The notes under the pieces: generated by a model
The model's input: only the letters and a program-made list of their open reading frames with translations
The model's database searches: none
Told to the model about the DNA's origin: nothing
Origin: G963667975 sp963677395
GTDB lineage: Bacteria > Bacteroidota > Bacteroidia > Bacteroidales > G963667975
Direction: 5' to 3'
Assembly (NCBI GenBank): GCA_963677395.2
Contig: OY781965.2
Span: 372,001-436,000 of the forward strand
DNA length: 64,000 nt
Shown here: in pieces, positions 17,201 to 26,645 of the stretch
Layout of the letters: every line of letters starts with the position of its first letter
Position numbering within the stretch: the first letter of the stretch is position 1
Position numbers and translations under genes: made by a program

Positions 17201-20200
17201 TTGTAAAGGCCAAGGTCGTCGATCCTGAAATATCACTAAATGTAATATCATCTGTTGAATTTTGCCATTGTAATGATATTCCCGTATAACCTGTTGATGG
17301 GGACGAATTTATTACAGACGTTCCTGTGTTACATAAAATTGGAGTTACAGCAGAAATTACTGGAATTGCTGGTAGAACAGTTAAGGCAGTAGTTGTGTTA
17401 TTTGCACATAATGAAGTTGTATTCATTGCATTGCAAGTATATGTATATAATCCCGCAGTTGCACTCTTCATATATACCGTTGTTTTACTAGATCCATCGT
17501 ATGGTATTGTACAAGCAAAATCATTATACAAATTTGTAGTTGGACTCCAAATGTATGAGTCAAAATCGCTTGTATTTGAAGTTACATCAAGTTGATTTAT
17601 ACTATTATTACAAACTGTTTGATTTGGTGTCAATGTTAAACTAGCCGCAGGCGTTACTGTTGCAACTACTTCTTGTCTCGGCCCTGCACATATCGGTGTG
17701 ACATTCCAATTATAGAACCAATCATAATAGCCTGTTCCTGTAGATCCGTTGTTCCAATTTGAAGTTATTGAAATCGGCCCTGTAGTTATTGGATACGTAT
17801 AGCCTGCAGTTTCCTGAACTAGTTCATTCGATGTACTCATTCCAGAAGAAATTACTAGTTTATAATTTACACCTGCAGGTACATAATAATTCAAATTAAC
17901 TGTTTGAGGAGTACTTCCTGTTCCTGATACAGGCATAAAAATCACATCACTCGTTCCTGTTACTTGGTTTCCTGCACTATTCAACAATTTAATTGTCATA
18001 TTTGCAGGTGTTGTATTTACCGGATAAACTACAACCGAATTAATCACAACATCACTTAAAGTACTAAAAGCCAATCCGTAGTTTGTCCAATAATCACCTG
18101 TAGTAGCAGAAGGGGTAGTTATGGCTGCATTGAAATTACTTCCAATTATTGATGCGCCGACATAATATGATGTTGTTGCAGATATAGATGGTGTCGTAAA
18201 TGTATTACCAATACCCAAACTAGTTCCTCCCGTAGCGACAGAATACCAATTTAAAACGGTTCCGGAAGATCCTGTAGCTGCTAAAGTAGCAGTACCTATA
18301 CCACATCGGGTTGCAGGTGTTGTTGTTGTTACAGAGGGACTATTAACAACTATTGTAGCAACATTTGATTCAGTGCAAGTGCTTCCATTTAAATTCAACA
18401 CAAGTTTATAATAAGTTGTAGCATTAATTGTTGGTGTAGTATAAGTTAATGCATTAGCACCTGAAATATCATTAAATGTACTGTTATCTGTTGAGTTTTT
18501 CCATTGGAATGTAGCTGTTCCATAATTATTAGTTGGCATTGTAGTAATGGCCGTAGAACCACTAGTACAAATAGTTGACTGGCCAACTGTGATTACTGGT
18601 ATTGGTAAAACAGTGACATTTGAAGATGCAAGATTAGAGCAAGAACTAAAGCTATTATTAGAGCTACAAGAATATGTATATATACCAGCCGTAGCTGTTT
18701 TTGCATACACTGTTGTCACGCTGGATATACCATCATACGGGCTATGGCATTCTGGATCTATAAACAAATTTGTTGCAGGAGACCAGATATAAGAATCATA
18801 ATCGCCAGTATTTGATGTTACTTCAATTGTTGCAACTGCATCATTACATACAGTTTGATCGGAAGTTAAAGTTAAAGGCTCTGCTGTTGATACATTTGCT
18901 AATGTGGCAACTCGAGGACTTGAACATGCATTAATTCCATCAAACATAATTTTAGGTCTTTGCATTCCTGTTGTATATAATCCAGAAGTAATTGCACCTG
19001 TTAAGGTATGCATATAATCTGAAGTTTTACTATCAAATTTTGAACTTTGACTTGCATAGTTTGTTGTTGCGTCATAATAATATCCTACAGCAGTACTTGT
19101 TGTTGTATTATTGCTCCAACTTAAAGAGACAATAATGTTCGAAGTGCCGTCCCAATTAAACGGTGTTGATAAAGTGTAGGTATTCGCCCCTAAAGCAGGT
19201 GTTAGCGACGCTGCGCTATATACTTGAGATAGTCCCCCTTGTAAATTAACTGTTGCACCAAAATCACTTAACAAGGTCGTTCCCATATCAATGAAAAAGC
19301 CATTATAAGTAGAGCCTATAGCTGACACATAAAACGTTAATGCCGTAATATTTCCTGCATCAAGTCCTGCTGCATGTAATTCACTTGCAGTAAATAAGTA
19401 TTGTGTTTTTTGACCTCCATATGCACCTCCAAAAGGAGAATAGGGAGCAGAAGTACCATTAGAAGCCCCTGAACCAACTGTTAGCTGGCCTGGGGCTGCG
19501 GATACTGCAGCAGCATAAAAAGTAGTTGTAGTCGAGATTGTCGGGGTCGTCCATGGTGAACCTATTCCTAAAACAGTACTTGAAGATGTAGAAGAATACC
19601 ATCTAACCTCTCCATTATTTGCTGTAGCTTCTAATGATACAGATCCCGTACCACAACGATTTCCTTCAACAGTAGCATCAATTCTGTTAGCAAATGTAAT
19701 CTGAACAGGCGCAGATGCCCCGGTTACTGGACCATTTAAACATGTTACTATACATTGATAATACGTTTCTGCAGTTGGAGACACTGTATAGGTTGATGAT
19801 GTTGCATTTGTGATATCAAAGAAATTACTCCCATCTGTTGACGATTGCCATCTATAAGTAACACCTGTTCCAATAACTGAATTTGAAAATGATAATTGAA
19901 TGCTTTGTCCTAAGCATAGACCATTTAATGTTGAAACTGTATTTCCTGGATCAGAAGAGGTACATGTATATGCAGGGATACCTTCAAACTCATCTGCACC
20001 AATATCCGGAACAGATCCTGAGCCTGCATACCCCGCACCACCAAAGCGAATGTCTCCATCATAATCAGTTGTATAGCCATTTATAACGATTCCTCCACTT
20101 TCTGTTCCGGTTTGAACATGCGTGTCTAAATGAAGAAAATCAGCATCATTTCCATTTGTACTCTTCCATGTTGGATTTTCAGAAATTGAAAAGGCATCAC

Positions 20201-22451
20201 GTGTACTTCCAACTAAGGTTTTAAAATTATCAATTGTTGAATACGGATTCGTCCCATCAAACATTATAACATTGTTAGAACCTGAATTTCCTGCATAAAA
20301 AAGATTATTATTCGATGTTGCAGCATAAGATGTTAATGTTGTTGAACTTCTTCTATACGCGGAGGTATAACCAGTAGCCCCGTTAGGAGTAGATGTGTTA
20401 ACAAATATATTATTAATAAAGTTAGCAATAGGAGTTGTCGACGTATATATAGCCGAACTTCCAAATAACGCACCTGTACTGCTCGCATTTAAATATACTG
20501 TATTATAGTATACATTATTTGTTGTTCCACTAGAAATATAAATTCCAACAAGAGGAATAGCTGCATTAGCAGCCGGAGTTCTAATGTCTCCAATTATATT
20601 ATTGTAGATATTATTTGTTGTTCCATTAGAAATATACATCGCATAAAGCGTTGGAGTCGCACTTCCAATTGACAAATCATATATTTTATTATTATTAATA
20701 CTATTTGTAGTACCTGCTGCAACATTTATTCCATAAATTGATCCAGATGTTCCTCCAGTATTTGTAAACGCGTATATTTTATTATAGCTAATTGTATCAA
20801 CAGATCCATATGACATTTGAATTCCATACAACGTTCCTCCACCTGTTACTGTAAAATTATAGAATTGATTGTTTCTTAATGTCTTATTCCCTGCTGCAGT
20901 TCCAATATAAATCCCTTTTATTGTTGCAGTACCTGTACTCGATATATTTCTAAAAATATTATTGCTTATATTTTCAATAACAGAGTTCGAAGCATTTGAA
21001 TACCCAGAAATACTTGATGTACTTGAAGTTGCCGTACAAGATAAGCCATCAACTACATTGTTCAAAACATTTACAGTAGGGGCACCTGTTACATAAAAGC
21101 TATAAATAGAACCAATTCCCGTTTTTGTTATAGTATTTATATTGTTATCATTTTGATTTAAAGTTGTTGCTGATGTTGCTCCAGAGTTATATGTACAATA
21201 AATAGTCCCTGTTCCTGGCGTTGAAATGCCTGATATACTATTATTATTAACATTTACAGTTGCGGCAGTAGAAGTATTATTAATAGCATAAAAAGAACCT
21301 GTTGTAGCAGTTGTGTAAGATCCTGTTATTGTATTATTCTTTATATTAACAATATTAGAGCTGGGTGTACTTCCTATCCCATTATCTATTGCATAAATTG
21401 AAGAAGTCGTCCCTCCTCCTTTTAAAGTCACATTATTGTATGATATTGTAGCATTTGCACTCACTCCTGCTTGTGCATAAATACCCCTCAGTGTAGTTGC
21501 ATGATTAGTACCACTACCATTATTATTATTAATTGTATTATACGAAATATTAATGCTCCATTGATTATTTACTCTAATACCAGCTGATGCATAAGAAGAT
21601 CCACCACCACCATAGTTAAGAATATTATTTCCAGTGGATAAAGATGTCCCTCCAATATCATTATTTATATCACCAAGAAAAGTTGTTGCAACTGGAGATG
21701 CTCCTGTTCCTGTTGACGCAGCATAACCAATGGCTCCAATTCCATAATTTCCACCATTAATTATATTCGAATAAATTTTATTATTTGAATTTGTGCCATT
21801 TGTTGCTAATGTGCCTCCATTAGTAGGTGTTAGAGAAGTTGTTGCTGTTGTTGGTATTGAATTAATAATTAAAATCCCAACAGAACCATCAATCATTGGA
21901 GCAGTTGCAGAGGCATTATTTATACGTTGCATATTAAAAATACAATTTTTAATTGTATTGTAATTACAACCATCACCTGCTACCCTTTTGAATAACCCAA
22001 TACCAAATTCCATTGTCGCAGGATTTGTAGTATTTCCATCGGTAAATGTCAACCCATCAATGGTAATGTAGTCTGCTCCAAATAATTTCAAAATTCCATC
22101 TGGAGTAGTGCTTGAAGGAGTAGCAGTCCCTATCCCCGCATTCAAAGTTACTGTTCCACTTTCTTTAACAATAGTAATTGTATTTGTCGAACTTAATACC
22201 GGATTCAAAGTTGAACTTCCTATTGTCAAGCCTGTTGGAGGTACTGTTTCGCTTCCTGAAGTTAACGTTAGTGTAACAGGGCCACTCATAGCTGTTATAG
22301 CGTTTAATGCTGTAATAGCATTAGATAAAGAGGTATAACTTGCAGCCAAATTGGGAGTTGTATTAATACTTCCAGAGACCGTAACAGCAATTTGCCCCCA
22401 CGTTATTGTTGTGAAGACAATCGCAATTAAAAACATTAATAGTTTTTTCAT
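14286..22451 (-). CDS. Giant T9SS type A protein with beta-helix and Ig-like repeats
   Basis: A 2721-residue secreted protein. The signal peptide is MKKLLMFLIAIVFTTITWGQ. Residues about 100-830 are Asn/Gly/Ser/Thr-rich with recurring NNxI and ISYNNI-like turns typical of a right-handed parallel beta-helix. The rest is built of repeated modules. CHU_C-type Ig-like domains recur (RCGTGSVSLEA and RCGIGTATLAA; YDSYIWSPATNLF and FDSYIWSPTTNLY), as does a jelly-roll-like module (YGGQKTQYLFTASELHAAGL versus YGGTKQQMIYTAAELQAAGI). The C-terminus carries the type A sorting domain (FATGVYMVRVYGQGKVMTGK). No enzyme motif is evident; an adhesin or surface-layer role is inferred. The 3' part of the gene is visibly richer in G+C than the AT-rich remainder. 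Confidence 0.88.
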   Translation of the reverse strand: MKKLLMFLIAIVFTTITWGQIAVTVSGSINTTPNLAASYTSLSNAITALNAITAMSGPVTLTLTSGSETVPPTGLTIGSSTLNPVLSSTNTITIVKESGTVTLNAGIGTATPSSTTPDGILKLFGADYITIDGLTFTDGNTTNPATMEFGIGLFKRVAGDGCNYNTIKNCIFNMQRINNASATAPMIDGSVGILIINSIPTTATTSLTPTNGGTLATNGTNSNNKIYSNIINGGNYGIGAIGYAASTGTGASPVATTFLGDINNDIGGTSLSTGNNILNYGGGGSSYASAGIRVNNQWSINISYNTINNNNGSGTNHATTLRGIYAQAGVSANATISYNNVTLKGGGTTSSIYAIDNGIGSTPSSNIVNIKNNTITGSYTTATTGSFYAINNTSTAATVNVNNNSISGISTPGTGTIYCTYNSGATSATTLNQNDNNINTITKTGIGSIYSFYVTGAPTVNVLNNVVDGLSCTATSSTSSISGYSNASNSVIENISNNIFRNISSTGTATIKGIYIGTAAGNKTLRNNQFYNFTVTGGGTLYGIQMSYGSVDTISYNKIYAFTNTGGTSGSIYGINVAAGTTNSINNNKIYDLSIGSATPTLYAMYISNGTTNNIYNNIIGDIRTPAANAAIPLVGIYISSGTTNNVYYNTVYLNASSTGALFGSSAIYTSTTPIANFINNIFVNTSTPNGATGYTSAYRRSSTTLTSYAATSNNNLFYAGNSGSNNVIMFDGTNPYSTIDNFKTLVGSTRDAFSISENPTWKSTNGNDADFLHLDTHVQTGTESGGIVINGYTTDYDGDIRFGGAGYAGSGSVPDIGADEFEGIPAYTCTSSDPGNTVSTLNGLCLGQSIQLSFSNSVIGTGVTYRWQSSTDGSNFFDITNATSSTYTVSPTAETYYQCIVTCLNGPVTGASAPVQITFANRIDATVEGNRCGTGSVSLEATANNGEVRWYSSTSSSTVLGIGSPWTTPTISTTTTFYAAAVSAAPGQLTVGSGASNGTSAPYSPFGGAYGGQKTQYLFTASELHAAGLDAGNITALTFYVSAIGSTYNGFFIDMGTTLLSDFGATVNLQGGLSQVYSAASLTPALGANTYTLSTPFNWDGTSNIIVSLSWSNNTTTSTAVGYYYDATTNYASQSSKFDSKTSDYMHTLTGAITSGLYTTGMQRPKIMFDGINACSSPRVATLANVSTAEPLTLTSDQTVCNDAVATIEVTSNTGDYDSYIWSPATNLFIDPECHSPYDGISSVTTVYAKTATAGIYTYSCSSNNSFSSCSNLASSNVTVLPIPVITVGQSTICTSGSTAITTMPTNNYGTATFQWKNSTDNSTFNDISGANALTYTTPTINATTYYKLVLNLNGSTCTESNVATIVVNSPSVTTTTPATRCGIGTATLAATGSSGTVLNWYSVATGGTSLGIGNTFTTPSISATTSYYVGASIIGSNFNAAITTPSATTGDYWTNYGLAFSTLSDVVINSVVVYPVNTTPANMTIKLLNSAGNQVTGTSDVIFMPVSGTGSTPQTVNLNYYVPAGVNYKLVISSGMSTSNELVQETAGYTYPITTGPISITSNWNNGSTGTGYYDWFYNWNVTPICAGPRQEVVATVTPAASLTLTPNQTVCNNSINQLDVTSNTSDFDSYIWSPTTNLYNDFACTIPYDGSSKTTVYMKSATAGLYTYTCNAMNTTSLCANNTTTALTVLPAIPVISAVTPILCNTGTSVINSSPSTGYTGISLQWQNSTDDITFSDISGSTTLAFTTPTLTATTYYKLQLKNGTSVCAESNIVAVTVNPIPTVSVTPNTGSYCGSGSVALIASGATTYAWSPAIGLDASIGANVTASPSVTTTYTVTGTSDGCSANATATITVNAVPTTISVTPSSVSLCEGSIQVLSANGGTVAGNFTFGTGASTTSASTTSSTLGPNPMQNYYGGTKQQMIYTAAELQAAGISAGQITALKINLPVGDNTYSLLNYTVKMGLTAVNSFATTSSWITTGLVTVRNTASYTPQTGLNTLTFDTPFTWDGTSNIVLQMSYSNNNGGASTAKNTAKYSSTSFISTLFYRADNVVFNTIDAYVSSATASYSARTDVIFVASQNTSITWAPNSGLYTDASATTAYDGVSNFNTIYAKPGIGSHNYIATATSAVGCTSVSNTASVTVNPTFPVSVSIAASANPVNAGTSVTFTATPTNGGTIPAYQWYINGIVTGTNSNIFTYSPTDNDVITCQLTSDLVTCVTGNPAISSGITMTVNTIGAITRTWAGSTSENWTNPTNWLNGVPAAIDNVVVSATALHYPTITSTATIASLTLESGSSIIGEENLTITGTTTYKKDIDASKWHLISTPVSTGVTAANFQPTTGNGWLRNYTDGTGWGGYINVTTTPIAVGKGYALYLEQPKSVVLTGALNNGNYNLPLAYGTNGWNMLGNPYASGVDFALATKTNVSNNTMYLWDQAFAVANAGGYVSYNTNSSVGNAPGVTSVIPAFQGFFVEATAAGSVQFANSNRTHNAPAFYKSGSSTEIITRMKVNNAQGYTDYFVVCQNPSAGNGYESYDSKKFLAGTERPEMFAYATTGEKLTIDAIETVPQIIPMSVIVPQAGQLTFTAFEFDNSTVSIKLEDNQTGSFIDLRTQPSYSFSAIQGENNNRFFLHIGNTTGIEENNNNGFTSITANDKQIVVTPFGGEKINRIDVVDATGKLLSSVKANGNEKVTLSANFATGVYMVRVYGQGKVMTGKVTIW

Positions 22452-22770
22452 ACAATTAAATTTAAGTTAGTAATTATATTCCCTTGATATTATGTTTCTT
22501 ACAAAAGCAATCATGCATTACCTCTTCTCTAATTAATTACTTCTCAGAAGATTGGCTGGCACACAATTATTCTTGCTACAATATTACAACAAATTTTGTT
22601 CTGTTGTTAATATCATGTTAACCATTTTTTGTACTCGTTATTTTTCTCCGAAGCTAATCTTCTTATATAATTATATATGAAACACTTACACAAATACTAA
22701 ATGAACAAAAAAATTTAATTTTAACATTTCGCCTATCGTATAATGTTAAAATCAATTCTATATTTGAAGC
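22452..22770. other. AT-rich divergent intergenic region
   Basis: The 319 bases between the giant T9SS gene and the DUF5916 gene hold no convincing ORF. A TATATTTG at 22759-22766 matches TAnnTTTG but lies only 4 bases before the ATG at 22771, which would make the DUF5916 mRNA nearly leaderless, so it may be fortuitous. A small palindrome (AACAAATTTTGTT, about 22589-22601) is the only other structure noticed. Confidence 0.5.
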
Positions 22771-24918
22771 ATGAAAATAAATTTAAACACCGCTGGCTTT
22801 ATCTCGATATTATTGCTATTTTTCAACCATAGCTATGCTCAACAAGACACAATTCCTTTTCAATTCTTAAATCAAACAATAGAATTAAATGGTGTTTTAG
22901 ATGAAGAAGATTGGCAATCTGCAACGGCCATAACTCAATTAACTCAACGAGAGCCGGAAGAAGGAAAATCTGGCACTGAAAAAACTAAAATTGTAGTTTT
23001 GGGAAGTGAAAAAGCTCTTTATATTGGCTTTTGGGGATATGATTCTTATCCTGAAAAAATTCTGGCAAAAGACATGAAGCGTGATGGAAGATGGGGATCT
23101 TCCGACAATTTCAGCCTGATCCTAAATCCTTATAATGATAATCGTAACTCTTATCTTTTTGTAATTACCCCTTCCGGACAAAGAGGTGATGCCTTGATTA
23201 CAGATGAAGGAACTGGATTTAATGAAGATTGGAACGGTGTTTGGGATGTAGCTGTTAATGTTACAGATAGTGGTTGGTTCGCCGAAATAATTATTCCTTA
23301 TTCTACCCTAAAATATCCATTAAAACCTAACCAGATTTGGGCGATTAACTTCGAACGAAATATCCGTTATAAAAACGAAGTGGTTTTATGGAAGGGCTGG
23401 TCACGAAATTATAGTCTATGGAAAATTTCGCAGGGAGGGAAAATGACAGGACCCGAAAAACCAAAAAAATCAGGAAGAATCGAACTAAAGCCGTATATCT
23501 CTTCCGGCCTGCAGGAAAACGCTGATAACAACAAAAAAACGTTCAAAATTGGAGGTGATATTCAATATGCGTTTACACCCACTACCCGGTTAAATATAAC
23601 TGCAAACACTGATTTTTCACAGGTTGAATCAGACAGAATGCCTGTAAATCTGAGTAGATTCTCTGTTTATATGACAGAAAAAAGGGATTTCTTTCTTGAA
23701 GGCAAAGATATGTTCGAATTTAACGTAGGAGATGATATCAAAACCTTTTACAGTCGTAGTATTGGCATTGCAAATGGTAATGAAATTCCAATATTAGGAG
23801 GTGTTAAACTGATGGGGAAAGAAAGAAAAAGTAATTTTGGATTCTTTTCAATTCAAACGGATGAAGAAGGAGATATTCCCAGTTCAAATTTCTCCTTACT
23901 ACGTTTTAAGCAAGATGTAGGAGCACAATCTTCAATTGGAGCTATAATCACATCAAAAGTAAACATGAAAGAACGTTTTATGCTTTATGGTTTAGAAGGA
24001 ACTTACTCTACTTCAAGATTTCTCAAAGATAAAAATCTTGTGATTGCAGGAAATTATGCTCAATCATTTGTAAATAACAGTGATAATAATAGAAATCAAT
24101 CATTTACATTATACGCAAACTACCCTAACGATAAAATCAGTTCAAAAATTGGAATCATAAGAGCTCTGGAAAATTTTAATCCTGTTTCGGGATTTATGCG
24201 AAGAACTAATTTCACACAATTTCATGCTGATTTTAACTACAATCCACGTCCTAAAAACCTCAAACACATTCGTCAGCTCAACTTCACACCTATTGCATTA
24301 AACTATTATCAATCAAATAAAACTGGAAAACTGGAATCGTTTTCCTATAGTCTTATTCCATTAGGAATCCGTTTTAAAAATGGCAACTATGCTAATCTGG
24401 AATATACATGTGAGGCTGAATTTATTACAGATTCCTTTTTTATCCACAAAGATGTAATGATTATGCCCGGAGAATATTGGTATTCATCTTATGGTATTAA
24501 TCTAAATAGTTATCCGGGAAGAAAAATAACAGGAAATATTGCCGTTTATACAGGAGAATTCTACAACGGAAATAAATCGACACTTACTTTCGATGCAGCT
24601 TGGTATGCAAATAAACATTTCAATATTACCGGAGACTATTCCCGACATTGGGTTATTTTACCGCAAGGGTCATTTCAGGTTGATGAAGCAGGGGCAAAAG
24701 TGGAGTATGCCTTTAATCCTAAATGCTACAATAGCATTTTATGTCAGTGGAGTGGAATCTCAGAAGACGTAATGTTTAATTATCGTTTTCATTGGATTCC
24801 AAAAATTGGCAGTGATTTTTATATTGCAATTAACCAACGAGTAAATACTACCGAAAATTATTGGAAATGGAAGGAAACCGTTATCATGGCAAAATTAATC
24901 TGGCGATTTGCTATTTAA
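22771..24918 (+). CDS. DUF5916 outer-membrane protein with CBM9/DOMON-like N-terminus
   Basis: A 715-residue protein with a signal peptide ending near HSYAQQ (residue 25). Residues about 35-215 form a CBM9-like beta-sandwich (LNGVLDEEDWQSATAITQL ... SSDNFSLILNPYNDNRNSY ... GWFAEIIIPYSTLKYP). Residues about 235-715 match DUF5916, predicted to form a beta-barrel (TRLNITANTDFSQVESDRMP, EKRDFFLEGKDMFEF, repeated alternating strands, terminal Arg-Phe-Ala-Ile). Such proteins are common in Bacteroidota outer membranes and have no assigned reaction. The N-terminal domain often binds carbohydrate or another ligand in relatives, which is only suggestive here. It is divergent from the giant T9SS gene and convergent with the C10 peptidase. 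Confidence 0.85.
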   Translation: MKINLNTAGFISILLLFFNHSYAQQDTIPFQFLNQTIELNGVLDEEDWQSATAITQLTQREPEEGKSGTEKTKIVVLGSEKALYIGFWGYDSYPEKILAKDMKRDGRWGSSDNFSLILNPYNDNRNSYLFVITPSGQRGDALITDEGTGFNEDWNGVWDVAVNVTDSGWFAEIIIPYSTLKYPLKPNQIWAINFERNIRYKNEVVLWKGWSRNYSLWKISQGGKMTGPEKPKKSGRIELKPYISSGLQENADNNKKTFKIGGDIQYAFTPTTRLNITANTDFSQVESDRMPVNLSRFSVYMTEKRDFFLEGKDMFEFNVGDDIKTFYSRSIGIANGNEIPILGGVKLMGKERKSNFGFFSIQTDEEGDIPSSNFSLLRFKQDVGAQSSIGAIITSKVNMKERFMLYGLEGTYSTSRFLKDKNLVIAGNYAQSFVNNSDNNRNQSFTLYANYPNDKISSKIGIIRALENFNPVSGFMRRTNFTQFHADFNYNPRPKNLKHIRQLNFTPIALNYYQSNKTGKLESFSYSLIPLGIRFKNGNYANLEYTCEAEFITDSFFIHKDVMIMPGEYWYSSYGINLNSYPGRKITGNIAVYTGEFYNGNKSTLTFDAAWYANKHFNITGDYSRHWVILPQGSFQVDEAGAKVEYAFNPKCYNSILCQWSGISEDVMFNYRFHWIPKIGSDFYIAINQRVNTTENYWKWKETVIMAKLIWRFAI

Positions 24919-24925
24919 TGAAAAT

Positions 24926-24954
24926 GGCTGCCTGAAAACATTCTCCAAACAGCC
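24926..24954 (-). terminator. Hairpin between convergent DUF5916 and C10 peptidase genes
   Basis: Imperfect stem of about 12 pairs (GGCTGTTTGGAG with TTTTCAGGCAGCC on the minus strand, several G-U pairs). The tail after it on the minus strand is only moderately T-rich. Confidence 0.45.
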
Positions 24955-24984
24955 AAAAACAAAGGGGTTAACAAAAGAATATGC

Positions 24985-26460
24985 TTATTGTGCTATCACC
25001 AATTTCTGTGAAACTGAATGGTTTTTATCGCTGACACGGATCTGGTAAATACCGTTTTTCAAATCACTTATATTGAGTTGAAATAAACTATTGTCCGTTA
25101 CGTTCTGAAATAGAACTGATTTCCCATTCAAATCAAAAATAGTTACAGAAACGTCATCATTAAATCCCGTTAAATCAATATTAACTAAATCAGAAGCTGG
25201 ATTCGGGTAAACCATTAGATTCTGCTCCATAACTTGAGATTCAATGCCTGCCGTTGTATTGTAGAGATCAAACAATCCTTCCTGATCTTGAGTAAAACTA
25301 TAGGTGCCGCCACCAGTACCCCCTGAACCCGGAGAGATTGATGTCAGATAAAAGAAGCCATTACTGGTTCCTCCCCATCCAAAGTTAAAATGATAGTAAT
25401 CATTATTAGACCCTAAATAACCATCCAGCACGAATGCATGACCCGCAGAACCATCGTCTCCACTATATAAAATCACATGGTTTTCATCTAGTTGTGTTTT
25501 TATTTTTTGTTTCCATTCAGTATCTGTATAGCTACTCTTTTTGAAGAATTTCACATTAGGATACTTGAAATAGGTTTTAAATGCTTTTTCTGCCGTTGCA
25601 TTCGGATAGGTTGACGGAAGTCCTACATAAGCACCGGAAGTATTTGGTGTATAACTCATATTTACTGCTACGCCACACTGAAACATTAACTGCGCAATAT
25701 CATTATTATAGTCATTTACTATTCCCGACATCGAAGACCAATTATATGTTGTTGCCCCGAAATTTGCAGATAATACTCCATAATTATATGAATATCCGGT
25801 TATTGTCATATGAGTATATGATGTAGATCCATTCCCCGTAACAGGCCATGCATTATATTTCATAACGATCGCCATTGCTGTAGCAACACATCCTGTAGGA
25901 ACTTTGTTATCCATATAATTTCCGGCAGCAATGTCTGCAGGACACATTGCATTAAAATACTTCCCCTGATCCCATTTTATATAATCAGTCTTGGGCATTA
26001 CAGCACTGGTGTTTTTACTTTTAAAATTACCGTTTAATGCATCTGTCCACATTTGACTGATCTCTCGGGTAGCTTCATTATTCTGTTTACGAGCATAAAT
26101 AATTTCATTTTTATAAGAGGTTACAATCCAATTAAATGCAGGCGCTTGGTTTTCATCTGACAACTGAATACTAAACGAAAATGCTAAAACCGGAACAACT
26201 CTGTCTTCAGCAGCAACAATAATATACCCAAAGGGTTTTGTCATGTTGAATTTATACAATACAGGCTGATTTTCCTCGGTAACAATAGAAACAGTTTCAA
26301 TTTTTGGAGACGCTGTAATTTCTTTAAAATAAATTTCAGCCTGTTGAGTGTACGAATTCAAGGCTACCTTCTGGGCTTTTTCCAAAGGTACAATCTCTGC
26401 TTCTGCAATAGTGAAAACAAAAAAGAGCACAGAAAAGAACAAAAAAATTGATTTTCTCAT
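24985..26460 (-). CDS. C10 family cysteine peptidase (streptopain-like) with T9SS tail
   Basis: A 491-residue secreted protease. After the signal peptide (about 1-21), residues 22-125 form a Spi-type inhibitory propeptide (FGYIIVAAEDRVVPVLAFS). The C10 catalytic domain follows with nucleophile Cys191 in VPTGCVATAMAIVM, general base His341 in GSAGHAFVLDGY, and the downstream FNFGWGGTSNGFFYL Trp-Gly motif. The last 75 residues are a T9SS type A domain (MVYPNPASDLVNIDLTG ... LKNGIYQIRVSDKN). It resembles streptopain/interpain-type zymogens and should be exported, processed and active on extracellular protein. The next gene upstream is a secreted deiminase. Both the residues and the fold call look secure. 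Confidence 0.93.
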   Translation of the reverse strand: MRKSIFLFFSVLFFVFTIAEAEIVPLEKAQKVALNSYTQQAEIYFKEITASPKIETVSIVTEENQPVLYKFNMTKPFGYIIVAAEDRVVPVLAFSFSIQLSDENQAPAFNWIVTSYKNEIIYARKQNNEATREISQMWTDALNGNFKSKNTSAVMPKTDYIKWDQGKYFNAMCPADIAAGNYMDNKVPTGCVATAMAIVMKYNAWPVTGNGSTSYTHMTITGYSYNYGVLSANFGATTYNWSSMSGIVNDYNNDIAQLMFQCGVAVNMSYTPNTSGAYVGLPSTYPNATAEKAFKTYFKYPNVKFFKKSSYTDTEWKQKIKTQLDENHVILYSGDDGSAGHAFVLDGYLGSNNDYYHFNFGWGGTSNGFFYLTSISPGSGGTGGGTYSFTQDQEGLFDLYNTTAGIESQVMEQNLMVYPNPASDLVNIDLTGFNDDVSVTIFDLNGKSVLFQNVTDNSLFQLNISDLKNGIYQIRVSDKNHSVSQKLVIAQ

Positions 26461-26521
26461 TTTGGTAACTAAGTATAATTATGCAATTCCTAATTTTTAG
26501 TCCCTAATCTAAAAACGGCTG

Positions 26522-26529
26522 CAAAAGTA
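26522..26529 (-). promoter_or_regulatory. -7 promoter box (TACTTTTG) of the C10 peptidase
   Basis: Exact TAnnTTTG match on the minus strand, 62 bases before the ATG at 26460. It lies past the terminator of the upstream deiminase gene, so the peptidase has its own promoter. Confidence 0.5.
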
Positions 26530-26587
26530 GGATTTATTTAGTTATCTGCTCTACCAAAGGTTGATTCAAGATTAATTGTTTTAAAAA

Positions 26588-26627
26588 AGAGCTCTTCAAT
26601 ACAAAACAGAAAAGATTGGAGAGCTCT
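26588..26627 (-). terminator. Terminator after the deiminase gene
   Basis: A 13-bp stem (ATTGGAGAGCTCT read from plus 26615-26627 pairs with 26588-26600, one G-U pair). On the minus strand it is followed by TTTTTTAAAAC. It begins 19 bases after the stop of the deiminase gene. Confidence 0.75.
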
Positions 26628-26645
26628 ATTTTCTAAACACTTATG

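Noticed and set aside
20192..20207. CACGTG hexamer in the giant T9SS gene
   Set aside because: Flanks (GGCAT and TACTT) do not match parS.
19600..22100. Short repeated AT-rich motifs that could suggest a repeat array or CRISPR
   Set aside because: The repeats are irregular and follow the NNxI turns of a beta-helix coding sequence; there are no equal-length repeats with unique spacers.
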